DNA from: a virus
Length of the DNA: 64,000 bases
IMG/VR virus record: IMGVR_UViG_3300021425_002093
Coordinates: 1-64,000 of that record
Strand: one strand, 5' to 3'
Below, piece after piece: positions 38,147-47,176 of this stretch. Numbering within the stretch: position 1 is the stretch's first letter; each line of letters opens with the position of its first letter. Made by a program: the position numbers and the translations under genes. Under the pieces are notes generated by a model, which was not told the DNA's origin, ran no database searches, and saw only the letters and a list, made by a program, of their open reading frames with translations.

Positions 38147-39141
38147 GACTTGCTATCTAATCCACAAACTTGAGCGGCGGATGGATCAACGTCATTCCAA
38201 CCCCAATCTCCTTCCATGCCGTTAACAGAGTACTCTGTAACTCGCTTCTCAAAGAAGTTATCATGTGATGCGCCATTGAGTACCCAATCAAGCCAATCAA
38301 GTGGATTATCCTTTTGATTGAATTTAGGCTTCATACCCAACTGAAGTAATCGACGATCAGCGATATGGCGAATGTAGTCACGAACTTCCTTCTTTGTCAT
38401 TCCCTGTACGTCATTACCCTTGAATGCTAGATCAATAAACTTATCTTCTAATTGTACGGCATTCTTGGCCATCTGATAAATCTTGGACTTAAGTTCATCG
38501 TTAACAATACGAGGATGCTCTTCGCAAAAAGTACGAAATAGCTTTGCATTGCCTTGTACGTGTATCGACTCATCACGAATAGACCACTCAACGATTGTTC
38601 CCATTCCCTTCATCTTTCCGAAGCGCTGGAAGTTGAGTAACATCACAAATGATGCAAATACAGACATTCCTTCGTTGAAGACTGATTGAGCGAGCGCAAG
38701 CGCAAGTCCAGTGTGAGTATTGACATCGCCCTCTTTCATGAAGTCGATTTTGTCAGCCATTTCCTTATACTCTAGGAACTTATGAAATTCTTCGTCTGGT
38801 AATCCAAGCGTATCATTAAGAAGCGCATACGCTCGCTGGTGGACCGCCTCTCGTGCCGCAAAGGACGAGAGCATGTTCCGCACTTCATTGTTTTTGAATT
38901 TAGGGATGAGTAGCTCGTGATAGTTCTCACCAACTTGCACATCAGACTGAGTGAATAGTCTCAAAACGTGAGTGATAAACTCCTTTTCAGCTTCTGAGAG
39001 TTTTGTTTTCCAATCTTGGACATCTTCTGAAAGCTCTGCTTCCGACTCCACCCAATGTATTTCTTCGTGCTTTACCGATAAGTCCACTGCCCAGTCATAC
39101 TTGAACGGACGGTAGGCTTCTGAAAATTTAAGTAATGACAT
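38134..39141 (-). CDS. nrdB: ribonucleotide reductase beta subunit, class Ia
   Basis: The 335-residue ferritin-like protein has the metal ligand pairs in FAAREAVHQRAYALLND and VEWSIRDESIHVQGNAKLFR, and a WVES segment that fits the radical-transfer region. It ends with a tail (CGLDSKSCAA) that should dock on NrdA. It holds the di-iron tyrosyl radical for dNTP production. It is full length and directly downstream of nrdA. Confidence 0.95.
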   Translation of the reverse strand: MSLLKFSEAYRPFKYDWAVDLSVKHEEIHWVESEAELSEDVQDWKTKLSEAEKEFITHVLRLFTQSDVQVGENYHELLIPKFKNNEVRNMLSSFAAREAVHQRAYALLNDTLGLPDEEFHKFLEYKEMADKIDFMKEGDVNTHTGLALALAQSVFNEGMSVFASFVMLLNFQRFGKMKGMGTIVEWSIRDESIHVQGNAKLFRTFCEEHPRIVNDELKSKIYQMAKNAVQLEDKFIDLAFKGNDVQGMTKKEVRDYIRHIADRRLLQLGMKPKFNQKDNPLDWLDWVLNGASHDNFFEKRVTEYSVNGMEGDWGWNDVDPSAAQVCGLDSKSCAA

Positions 39142-39159
39142 TATTGTTCCTTTTAAAAT

Positions 39160-41148
39160 TTAGCCTTCACAAGCTCGGCATTCTTCGCCTTGTTGAGCTG
39201 CTACTGTGTTAGAATTTAAGTAAGCAATTAACTGATCATAACCGCCAACGTATTTTCCATTAATGTAAATTTGAGGTACACTATTCACCTTCCTTCCAGT
39301 GACCTCTGCTGCAGTTTTTCCAATCTCTTTCAAATCAATGTAATCGAATGGGATTCCCTGCAGTGTCAACTCTTGCTTTGCAAGTTCACAGAATGGACAA
39401 TTACTCTTACCGTAGATAATAGTTCTATTATCGTCCTGTAAAGCAACTCGCTCCACTTTGTCAGCGACAGTCTCAGCACGAGATTTAGCTTCCGTTCTCA
39501 AATAGTATAAGCCCTTCAGTCCTTCTTGCCAAGCTTTTAAATGAACTTTGTTCACATAGCCTCTGGCCACTCCGGACGGGAAGAATAAATTGACAGACTG
39601 ACCTTGACAGATATACTTTTGTCTGTCTGCGGCGTGCTGTACAACCCAAGTCTGATCAAGTTCTTGTGCCGTCTTAAAGACAGCCTTCTCTCCTTCAGTT
39701 AAGAATGGAAGATGCTGAACAGATCCTTTATTAGTGATGATTGATGACCAGGTGGACTCGTTGTTCATTTCCCGTTCAGCAAGCAATTGTTCCAAGTAGC
39801 GATTTTTAACTAGAAAACTCCCTGCTCGGGTTCTATGAGTGTAAGCATTTGCCTTCATTGGCTCGATGCTAGGACTCGTTGATAAAATCACTCCAGATGA
39901 CGCATTAGGAGCGATTGCGATTAAATGTGCGTTTCGCTTTCCGCTTCCTTCGCCATCAAGATACTCACCTCTTTCAACAGCAAGCCACTCAGTTTCCGCA
40001 TTTGCTTCTCGCTGAATATGCGAGAAGACTACATCATTTATCTCACGAGCCTTATCTGACTCCCAAGCGACTCCATGCTTTTGTAGCAACGAGTGAAAGC
40101 CCATTGCCCCCAATCCAATGCTACGTTCACGCATGGCACTATACTTAGCACGAGATATAGTATCAGGTGCATTATCAATGAAATACTCAAGCACGTTATC
40201 CAACATGCGAACAAGATCCCGTACAATACTTGTGTCTTTCCACTCATCATAGTACTCCAAGTTTAAAGATGATAAGCAACAAACAGCAGTACGTTCATCT
40301 GATGTTGGGAGATGAATCTCATTGCAAAGATTAGAGCCATGAATCTTTAATCCTTTCTCTTTCAGAGGCTCTGGTAAATGCTTGTTTGCTGTATCGATAA
40401 AGTTTAAGTAAGGTTCACCAGTTCTGAATCTTACCTCCAAAATTCTTTCCCATAGTTTACGTGCATCAACTGAGTCTTTGACTGTTCCATCTTTAGGATC
40501 TCTTAAGTCAAAGAAATCGCCATGCTTTACGCAATTCATAAACTCATCAGTGATGTTGATTGCATTATGTAAATTCAATGCCTTGCGTTGTACATCACCC
40601 GTAGGAATTCGAATGTTTAGAAACTCTACGATATCCGGATGTGAGACATCCATATAAGCGGCATAAGAGCCTTTTCTAGTCTTACCTTGACGGTAAGCAA
40701 TCATATCTGCGTCTACAGTGTGGAGAAATGGGATAGGGCCTGGAGCAATGTCAGAGACTGTCCGTACATCAGACCAGTGACCACCGACGCCACCGCCATA
40801 AACACTAAGCCAGCGCAGTTCAGAAGTATGATCAATAAGACCTTCAAGAGTGTCCGGAACGTATGTGAGGAAGCATGAGATAGGCATTCCCTTTCCTTTA
40901 CCGTGTCCATTAGGCGCATTGCTAAGAACTGGAGATGCAAACATAAACCATTTTTTTGAAACATAGTCGTATAACCTTTGGGCTAGATCTTCATCAATTG
41001 TTTCTCTGTATACTGACCATGCTTTAGCGGCTCTAGCGTATCCTTCTTGTGGGGATGATTCGTAACTATTAAGATAAAAATCCTTAAGCATGTTAATAGC
41101 ATAATCTGCTAATAGATCATCTTTGGACTTATCGATCTTAATTTTCAT
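39160..41148 (-). CDS. nrdA: ribonucleotide reductase alpha subunit with built-in glutaredoxin domain
   Basis: The 662-residue protein lacks the N-terminal ATP-cone. It has the NrdA body (GKGMPISCFLTYVPDTLEG, GGGVGGHWSDVR, HGSNLCNEIHLPTSDERTAV, VNLFFPSGVARGYVNKVHLK). A complete glutaredoxin follows at about 572-646 (IIYGKSNCPFCELAKQEL, NSVPQIYINGKYVGGYDQ), and then the redox-active tail EECRACEG. The glutaredoxin sits between the catalytic body and the CxxC tail. It probably re-reduces the tail in cis. The protein reduces ribonucleotides together with NrdB. Confidence 0.93.
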   Translation of the reverse strand: MKIKIDKSKDDLLADYAINMLKDFYLNSYESSPQEGYARAAKAWSVYRETIDEDLAQRLYDYVSKKWFMFASPVLSNAPNGHGKGKGMPISCFLTYVPDTLEGLIDHTSELRWLSVYGGGVGGHWSDVRTVSDIAPGPIPFLHTVDADMIAYRQGKTRKGSYAAYMDVSHPDIVEFLNIRIPTGDVQRKALNLHNAINITDEFMNCVKHGDFFDLRDPKDGTVKDSVDARKLWERILEVRFRTGEPYLNFIDTANKHLPEPLKEKGLKIHGSNLCNEIHLPTSDERTAVCCLSSLNLEYYDEWKDTSIVRDLVRMLDNVLEYFIDNAPDTISRAKYSAMRERSIGLGAMGFHSLLQKHGVAWESDKAREINDVVFSHIQREANAETEWLAVERGEYLDGEGSGKRNAHLIAIAPNASSGVILSTSPSIEPMKANAYTHRTRAGSFLVKNRYLEQLLAEREMNNESTWSSIITNKGSVQHLPFLTEGEKAVFKTAQELDQTWVVQHAADRQKYICQGQSVNLFFPSGVARGYVNKVHLKAWQEGLKGLYYLRTEAKSRAETVADKVERVALQDDNRTIIYGKSNCPFCELAKQELTLQGIPFDYIDLKEIGKTAAEVTGRKVNSVPQIYINGKYVGGYDQLIAYLNSNTVAAQQGEECRACEG

Positions 41149-41241
41149 ATGGGTTCCTTATTGTTAAATTCAACGGCTACTAACCCTATGCAGGGAAGCA
41201 CCTTAATTAAATTGTAAAAAAATTGAGTTCATTCTAAGATA

Positions 41242-41682
41242 CTAGTACGAATACATGTCTTTGAAAAGCCGGATCAAGAACCCGATTCCCATTCGAATTG
41301 CTACAGTAGTAGCTGAGAATTGATTAGTCTCAAATCGATATCCAGCGTCTATCATATCTTTCTTAGTAACGAACTTTTTTTGGATGTTGTCTACGTATTT
41401 TGATTTGTAAACAAGAACTCCGTGACCTACGTCACGCTTTGTCTTGCAGTACTGTAACTTCGCTCTCCGAGTGAACAAGTAAAACCAGAATCTAAAGAGA
41501 GATCGATTGCACAGTAGATACAGCAGAGTTAAAGCATAATCCTCACAGTCTCCATAAAACTTGCCGTCTTTTGATTCCATGATATACCAAGCATCACGTT
41601 GGTCATAATGATTCCGGTCGCTAATGTATTCGAATTTTTGCGAAAACTCAGCGACAATTTGATCTTCGGGGCCTAATTTCAT
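41242..41682 (-). CDS. transglutaminase-like cysteine peptidase-type protein
   Basis: From the ATG MKLGPEDQIVAEFSQKFEYI (GGAG upstream) it has 146 residues. FYGDCEDYALTLLYLL carries the catalytic Cys and GHGVLVY the catalytic His of the bacterial transglutaminase-like (BTLCP) fold. A hydrophobic segment (FRFWFYLFTRR) and a C-terminal hydrophobic end suggest membrane contact. It overlaps the primase stop (TAATG). The substrate is unknown. Confidence 0.75.
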   Translation of the reverse strand: MKLGPEDQIVAEFSQKFEYISDRNHYDQRDAWYIMESKDGKFYGDCEDYALTLLYLLCNRSLFRFWFYLFTRRAKLQYCKTKRDVGHGVLVYKSKYVDNIQKKFVTKKDMIDAGYRFETNQFSATTVAIRMGIGFLIRLFKDMYSY

Positions 41683-42719
41683 TAACACTTTCTCCAGAAA
41701 CTTATCTTCAGCTTGCCTTCAAGACCATGATATGTATTAGAATTTATAATATCTTGAACTTCACGAATTGTTAGTCCTGATAATATCATATCATTAATGT
41801 CTTTGTCAACGACTCTATCTGGCCAGATGCACAATTTATATCCGGATGCAATACACTTCTCCATTCTAGAAACGATCTCTTTATTCCTTGGTTCATTGTC
41901 AAAGATAAAGACAGCGTTTTCTGGATTTGGTAGTCCCGAAGCATTTCCATCTGCTCCTGCCATAGCCATACAATTACTTATAAACATGCTGTCTAGCGGA
42001 CCCTCCGCTACGTAATATTTTTTGGTGGTATCGACTACATCAAGGCCAAAAATCTTAGACGAATCTTCGTCTAGCATGATAGTTATATAGCGTAGTTCAT
42101 ATGGATTAAATGCTCTTGCGTTAAATCCAAAAACTTCTCCTCTTCTATTGATGAAGGGCATCACGAGTCTAGGACTATCGTTTTCTAACTCTGGAAGTTT
42201 GTTGGGAATCAGAGTGTTGACCCACGAATTAAAATTAGGAGCATAGTACATTCGCCATTGTTGATTCGTAGGAATCTTTCTCTCTTCAATATACTTACGA
42301 CACATATGATTATGCGGAAGAGAAGAGACTTTTTTGATTCCCCTAAGCGGAGAGTCTTTCTTCGTAAATGCTGGACGCTTGTGTTTTAGTTTATCTAGAG
42401 GCTTTGCGTTCGGCTTGTAGAGTCGCTTTGGAGACTCATACTTTTCTGCTACAGTATCGATAACATAATCATTGAAAAGATTATGATCAACCGCTCTTAG
42501 GAAGTTACGCAAATTATGAGATGCGCCACAGTTGTGACAATAGAAGATAGCTGAATTGTCTTTTTCTAAGATCCAGCCACGAGCCTTGTGCTTTGACTTT
42601 TGAGAATCCCCACAGATAGGACAGCGAAAGTTCGCTCGATAGGGACTATTCTGTTTGATCTTGAAAAGTTCAAGACGAGATGATAAAATGTTGGCGTACT
42701 TTAAATCGACATGATTCAT
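41682..42719 (-). CDS. DNA primase (T4 gp61-like)
   Basis: The 345-residue protein starts with a zinc ribbon (FRCPICGDSQKSKHKARGW, then IFYCHNCGASHNL), followed by a TOPRIM-type catalytic part (YYVAEGPLDSMFISNCMA, VFIFDNEPRNKEI, CIWPDRVVDKDINDMILSG). gp61 makes RNA primers with helicase gp41, which is also in this window. A perfect sigma70 promoter is upstream. Confidence 0.92.
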   Translation of the reverse strand: MNHVDLKYANILSSRLELFKIKQNSPYRANFRCPICGDSQKSKHKARGWILEKDNSAIFYCHNCGASHNLRNFLRAVDHNLFNDYVIDTVAEKYESPKRLYKPNAKPLDKLKHKRPAFTKKDSPLRGIKKVSSLPHNHMCRKYIEERKIPTNQQWRMYYAPNFNSWVNTLIPNKLPELENDSPRLVMPFINRRGEVFGFNARAFNPYELRYITIMLDEDSSKIFGLDVVDTTKKYYVAEGPLDSMFISNCMAMAGADGNASGLPNPENAVFIFDNEPRNKEIVSRMEKCIASGYKLCIWPDRVVDKDINDMILSGLTIREVQDIINSNTYHGLEGKLKISFWRKC

Positions 42720-42757
42720 AGAATACTCTAGGTGATATTATGATTTGCGATAAAAAA

Positions 42758-42786
42758 ATTATACCATCTAGATGTGTTCTTGTCAA
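42758..42786 (-). promoter_or_regulatory. consensus sigma70 promoter
   Basis: TTGACA, exactly 17 bp, TATAAT on the minus strand, a perfect consensus, about 39 bp before the primase start. Confidence 0.85.
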
Positions 42787-42789
42787 TAG

Positions 42790-43245
42790 TTAGACTGCAA
42801 TTATATCCTTGAGTTGTACAGCGGCGAATGCAAGAGCAGTAGCAATTCCAATAGCATAGAACTTCCAGCTTTCTAGCTTAGTAACTCGATCTTCGACCTT
42901 GTTCCAGGCATCTGTGCTTTTTTCATCATGAACACGAAGAAACTCCATAAGCTCTCTATGATTACGCTCCATATCGATTCGAACTTCATGTTCTTTCTGA
43001 GAGATACGCCCATGTATTAGATCGGTCTCTTTTTCGGTCAGTCGCTTTGACTCTCTACTTTCATACTCTACTTGCTCAAGTCGAGTTTCTTGGCCCGCCA
43101 ATATTTTTCCAACGTCTGACGATACTGTAGCGATTTTGTCGATTGCAGTGTCGAGTTTTGCTAATAATCCTTGCATGTTACTAACGTCTCTCTTTAAAAT
43201 CTCCACATCAGACTTTACTTCATGAATACTATTCTGAGTGTCCAT
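42790..43245 (-). CDS. coiled-coil protein with C-terminal membrane anchor
   Basis: This 151-residue protein is a long heptad-type coiled coil (about 5-125) ending in one hydrophobic helix (FYAIGIATALAFAAVQL). This resembles the XhlA-like or tape-measure-associated family. It lies between the structural-region genes and primase. The function is unknown. Confidence 0.7.
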   Translation of the reverse strand: MDTQNSIHEVKSDVEILKRDVSNMQGLLAKLDTAIDKIATVSSDVGKILAGQETRLEQVEYESRESKRLTEKETDLIHGRISQKEHEVRIDMERNHRELMEFLRVHDEKSTDAWNKVEDRVTKLESWKFYAIGIATALAFAAVQLKDIIAV

Positions 43246-43807
43246 CTTTGTTTACTCCTGTGTGCAGGACCCTTTTAATTATAGAGTTCTTTTTCTTTTT
43301 TTGTAGACGTTTCTGAGCCCGCTTGGAGACACCTGGTTCTCCTTGAGGTCCCACGCCTATACCTGCCACGTTACCCGAACCAGCCGAATTTGCTGGAACT
43401 TCTTCGTCGATAGTATTTTCAAATAAATGATTAATACTATCATCGGAATACATGTTAACTACCATGCTCATGTATTCGTCCAACTTACACTCAACGTATT
43501 CTTCTGTAAGTAAGTCTTCTTCGTATTTCTGGATTTCTTCGCTCTCTTTGATTAGATAGAGGGCTGCAGCATAAGAAGCTAATCGACTCTTGCCACCAGG
43601 CACTTTTTCTAAAAGTCGCTTTAACTTCATGATCATGATGTCGAATATACCGAATGCGTCTTTTTCTTCTCGACGAGTGAATTCTTTACGCTTTTTCAGT
43701 TGATTTCCATTCTCGTCGATAATACCAAGCTCATAAGCCTTCCACTCCTTGAAGGGAGTCGCAAGTCTCTTAATGAACTGATATACTAAAAAAAGATCGA
43801 CGATCAT
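43229..43807 (-). CDS. conserved T4-like phage protein with collagen-like linker
   Basis: This 192-residue protein starts IVDLFLVYQFIKRLATPFKE and contains GKSRLASYAAALYLIKESEE. A Gly-rich linker with a collagen-like GVGPQGEPGVS and a Lys/Arg-rich end (KRAQKRLQKKKKNSIIKRVL) follow. The first two blocks are conserved across marine T4-like phages. It is probably a virion-related protein; the role is unproven. Confidence 0.75.
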   Translation of the reverse strand: MIVDLFLVYQFIKRLATPFKEWKAYELGIIDENGNQLKKRKEFTRREEKDAFGIFDIMIMKLKRLLEKVPGGKSRLASYAAALYLIKESEEIQKYEEDLLTEEYVECKLDEYMSMVVNMYSDDSINHLFENTIDEEVPANSAGSGNVAGIGVGPQGEPGVSKRAQKRLQKKKKNSIIKRVLHTGVNKDGHSE

Positions 43808-44178
43808 ATTTTCCGTAACTCTTGGACTATGTTTATGTCTAGCGGAATATCCGTAGACTTTATTTGTACGTCTTCATACTCAATAAATTCCGGCATATAG
43901 CTCAAGTAAATAACAAAGGGCTTTAGATGATGATGATACATCTTAAGCTTTAGAAACAACATGTTTGTTGCTGCCGGACCAAAGCAATTGTAAATAATTA
44001 TGAGATGATTCAATATTAGTCGTACTCTTAGATCCCCATCTTCCTTATATCGCTTAAATAATCGTTTTACATGCTGAAACCTTTTAGCGTCTTCATAAAA
44101 GTCTTCAGCACTTGCGGCAGATTTCATATCATAATGCTTAGCCGCATATAGCAAAAAAGTAGAATCATCTAATCTCAT
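43804..44178 (-). CDS. conserved T4-like phage protein
   Basis: This 124-residue helical protein (FLLYAAKHYDMKSAASAEDF, FQHVKRLFKRYKEDGDLRVR, LNHLIIIYNCFGPAATNMLF) belongs to a family found next to the previous gene in many marine T4-like phages (DUF7207-like, as I recall). The function is unknown. Confidence 0.75.
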   Translation of the reverse strand: MRLDDSTFLLYAAKHYDMKSAASAEDFYEDAKRFQHVKRLFKRYKEDGDLRVRLILNHLIIIYNCFGPAATNMLFLKLKMYHHHLKPFVIYLSYMPEFIEYEDVQIKSTDIPLDINIVQELRKI

Positions 44179-44198
44179 TATTATTCATTACTCACATC

Positions 44199-44223
44199 AA
44201 AAAGCGCTCCCCCGAAGGGGAGC
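44199..44223 (-). terminator. intrinsic terminator
   Basis: A perfect hairpin GCTCCCC-TTCG-GGGGAGC followed by GCTTTTT on the minus strand, after the virion-protein gene that ends at 44242. It is a textbook rho-independent terminator. Confidence 0.88.
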
Positions 44224-44241
44224 ATTAAAGCTAATGTAATA

Positions 44242-45096
44242 TTAAGCTGTTACTGTTAGCGTAGACGTTGTTGACGGAGCAGTTGTGACGCCATCTCCGC
44301 CAGGGAAGCTCGCTGAAGCAGTCACTCGGAACGTAGCACCGTTCAATGCAAGTGGTGCTGGGAACGAGATTGTGCTTTCCAATACTCCCAATCCGCCTGC
44401 TGTCTCTTCGATATCAGTGATCGAATCAACATCTTCCCAAGCTGTACCGCCCAGTGGGTCGTACTCCCAAGTGTAGCTAACAGTTGCACTATCAGAGTTA
44501 GTCTGAGTCGTTACTGTAAATGTAGCAGTTTCGCCGTCAGCAACTGTAAGTGTTGTAGCTGGCTGAGCAAGGAACGCAAATGTAGCTTCAGGTGTTACTA
44601 CGTCTTCAGCATCACCAGAAACGCTTGCAGGTACACCCATTGCAACAATAGGCTCAGCGGCGTAACGAGTTACTGCTCCACCGTTTGTGGTCCAAGTGCG
44701 AAGCGTGTTCCAGCCTCCTGTCTTCAAACCTTGATCAGCGTTAGTGCTAACACCAGCTTCTTCAACATCGATGAAGTATGCAGGTGGTTCAGCAACTTTC
44801 TGAAGCGAATCGTCAGTTGCGCCAGCGCCAGTAGTCAAGCCAATAGCCGCACCACCTTCTGTAGCCGCAAGCTGAATTGTGTCAGCAGTTCGACCAACAA
44901 CAAAATATTGTGTTCCTGTCACTAAACCCGTGATAGCGGAAGTTGAAGTATACAACACTTCGTCTCCATTCTCGAAAGAATGTGCTGTCAGCGTGATATC
45001 ATTGCCAGTAGCAACAGCAGTTCCATCAAAAGTTACTGCAGGTTGTAGATACTTAGGCACATCAGCAAAAGTATCTGTATTTCCCCATAGTGCCAT
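44242..45096 (-). CDS. virion protein with Ig-like domain
   Basis: This 284-residue protein starts MALWGNTDTFADVPKYLQPA. A Thr-rich beta domain, a conserved block FIDVEEAGVSTNADQGLKTG with GWNTLRTWTTNGGAVTRYAA, and a C-terminal Ig-like domain (TFTVTTQTNSDSATVSYTWE) follow. It resembles head decoration or structural proteins of marine T4-like phages. A one-mismatch late octamer precedes it and a strong terminator follows. Confidence 0.82.
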   Translation of the reverse strand: MALWGNTDTFADVPKYLQPAVTFDGTAVATGNDITLTAHSFENGDEVLYTSTSAITGLVTGTQYFVVGRTADTIQLAATEGGAAIGLTTGAGATDDSLQKVAEPPAYFIDVEEAGVSTNADQGLKTGGWNTLRTWTTNGGAVTRYAAEPIVAMGVPASVSGDAEDVVTPEATFAFLAQPATTLTVADGETATFTVTTQTNSDSATVSYTWEYDPLGGTAWEDVDSITDIEETAGGLGVLESTISFPAPLALNGATFRVTASASFPGGDGVTTAPSTTSTLTVTA

Positions 45097-45129
45097 TGTG
45101 TTTCTCCTTTATGAGTAAATTATTCTTAC

Positions 45130-45137
45130 TATTTATC
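45130..45137 (-). promoter_or_regulatory. variant T4-type late promoter
   Basis: GATAAATA on the minus strand, one mismatch to the late octamer, about 34 bp before the virion-protein gene. Confidence 0.5.
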
Positions 45138-45141
45138 TTAT

Positions 45142-47163
45142 TTAGTCTTCGACTTTGGTGGGTAGTCCCTTGTGCTTAGTCTTTGCAAAGTCTTCAAGAT
45201 CCTTTTCAGACATAGAACTAGCGATCTTCTTTACTTCGTCTGAAGCATCATCCATCTCACCACGCTTGTATGCGAGAGCCATGCCCATGAGCTTCTGTTG
45301 TGATTTAGAAACTGCTTTCTCATCAAGTTCAACTGATTCTTTCATTGACTTAATATGAGCAATCGCCGCTACTTTTGCTTTAGGTAATGAACTAAACTCT
45401 TTCCAAGGCTTGTCATTAATATGAACGACAACGGGGTCGGTCATCTTGTTGCCTTTTCTATAATATGTGTGGCTGGTGCCTTTGTAGACATGACCGATCA
45501 TAAATTTCATACCAGCAGGCACTTTTGGTGCTTCATCAAGTTTTTGTTTGATCTGATGCTCTTCGAGACTCTGATTCTCTTCCGCAAGAGTTCGTAAAAA
45601 TGCTTCTTCTATAGACTCGACATACATGTTGAGTTCATAGCTCTTGCCTGTGTTATATACTTGGACGTGAAGATTCTTCTTAGTGTTAGTAGGAAGAATA
45701 AATGAGTTAGTCTTACCCGAAGAAGGCTTCTTTGGACCCATTGCAACTTTGTCATGCACAGCGTCCATATCAACTTTTACTTTGTGCTTCTTCTCAGCAT
45801 GAGCGTATGCGTGTTGTAGTGCATCGGAGTATGTCTTGTGATAAATGTCATATCCTGTAGCAGATTGACCAGCGTTTCTTTTTACTTCGTCAACCTGCAC
45901 GACTGATTCGAAAAGTTCTGGAAATTCATCTTCAATTTCATCTTTATCCCATTCTAAAGCATCTTTGTCCATCAAGAACTTAACAATGTTCTTTTTATCA
46001 CCAGTGATTTGATAATCTCTACCTTTATCAACTACCTTGACACGGTATTTTCTTTGAACCTTTTTGGCTCGTGCTGGTTCATCATCAAAGTAAGGAATAT
46101 CTACTCTGATAGAGGTAGCTTCAGTAACCTGCTCGACTTCTTCTCCGAATGCGCCATATGGATCATCGTATGAAGTCATACGCTTGTCGCCTTCAGCGTA
46201 TGAGTGAAGTGTTTGCATCATGCTGTGTGCGTTTGCAAGTTTATTCTGATACCACTCTTCCATATCTCCAGACATTTCGAGATAATCAGAAATTTCTTCA
46301 GCGGCATACTGAATAAAGTGTAACTGACGAATCGCCATGCTCACTTCATCGTAACCTTCGTCGAGATCGACTGACTCATTAACTGCAGGCTTGATTGCCA
46401 AAAGACCCATTTTAGACTTGGGTACTTTCAACATTTGAGCCGCTTTCATCTTAGCACCATACAAGTCTTTTGCTTCGCCTTTTTTAATTTCAACCTTCTT
46501 GCCACCATACATAGCAATCCAGCCAGCAAATTCAGACTCTTCGAGATCGACTGACTCACGCATGACTCGACCACCCTTCCACATACCATGCTTCTGGAAT
46601 ATCTGGTGTACGCCATCACGAGGATCAGTGTCCATTCCACGAATGAACTTCTGCATTGCCATGAACGTTTTGTCCTGTTTGTTTACGTCTGACTCTTTAC
46701 CAAGTTGACGAACGAACTGACCAACACGTTCGAAATCTTTCTTATCTATACCACCATGCTTCTTTGCATAGTCATCAAATGCCTTTGCGACCTTGAAGTA
46801 GTCTACTGCTTCATCGAGATCGACTGACTCGCTCAGAATCTTGTATGACTTGATGGTTGCCCCCATGTCACCTAGTGCAAGGGTTGCGTCTTTGCCATCT
46901 CGACTATAGAGATGAAACTTCATACCGCCTGGTTTGTTGGGATCAACCATGTTGACTTTATCGACATTGTGCTTAGCACTTCGAGTCTTGCTCTTGACTT
47001 GAAATGTGCGTGTCTGACTAGAACTAATTGAAGAACCGTATGTAATCTCAATCTTAGAACCCTTCTTCAACTTGTCAAAATCAGATCGTGACACAGTTGC
47101 TTCATCAAGTTTAACTGACTCTTTTGTATCAGTAGTCTTCAAAAAAGTTTTTAACGTTTTCAT
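45142..47163 (-). CDS. head-internal polyprotein with repeated protease-like sites
   Basis: This 673-residue protein begins MKTLKTFLKTTDTKESVKLD, like T4 internal-protein leaders. It is then split into modules by repeats of ESVxLDE: near residues 15, 111, 202, 262 and 606, with KLDE-A near 539 and related ESVVQVDE near 417 and VEQVTE-A near 341. These match the T4 prohead protease pattern (L/I)-x-E before a small residue. Three repeats are identical at DNA level over 17 bp (46361, 46541, 46814). It is probably packaged and cut into several proteins. The modules are not recognised. Confidence 0.75.
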   Translation of the reverse strand: MKTLKTFLKTTDTKESVKLDEATVSRSDFDKLKKGSKIEITYGSSISSSQTRTFQVKSKTRSAKHNVDKVNMVDPNKPGGMKFHLYSRDGKDATLALGDMGATIKSYKILSESVDLDEAVDYFKVAKAFDDYAKKHGGIDKKDFERVGQFVRQLGKESDVNKQDKTFMAMQKFIRGMDTDPRDGVHQIFQKHGMWKGGRVMRESVDLEESEFAGWIAMYGGKKVEIKKGEAKDLYGAKMKAAQMLKVPKSKMGLLAIKPAVNESVDLDEGYDEVSMAIRQLHFIQYAAEEISDYLEMSGDMEEWYQNKLANAHSMMQTLHSYAEGDKRMTSYDDPYGAFGEEVEQVTEATSIRVDIPYFDDEPARAKKVQRKYRVKVVDKGRDYQITGDKKNIVKFLMDKDALEWDKDEIEDEFPELFESVVQVDEVKRNAGQSATGYDIYHKTYSDALQHAYAHAEKKHKVKVDMDAVHDKVAMGPKKPSSGKTNSFILPTNTKKNLHVQVYNTGKSYELNMYVESIEEAFLRTLAEENQSLEEHQIKQKLDEAPKVPAGMKFMIGHVYKGTSHTYYRKGNKMTDPVVVHINDKPWKEFSSLPKAKVAAIAHIKSMKESVELDEKAVSKSQQKLMGMALAYKRGEMDDASDEVKKIASSMSEKDLEDFAKTKHKGLPTKVED
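46361..46830 (-). repeat. three identical 17-bp repeats coding ESVDL linkers
   Basis: TCGAGATCGACTGACTC occurs on the plus strand at 46361-46377, 46541-46557 and 46814-46830, in phase with the reading frame. Diverged copies lie near 45323 and 47105. The identity suggests recent duplication or recombination at module borders. Confidence 0.8.
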
Positions 47164-47176
47164 CAGTAATTTCCTA

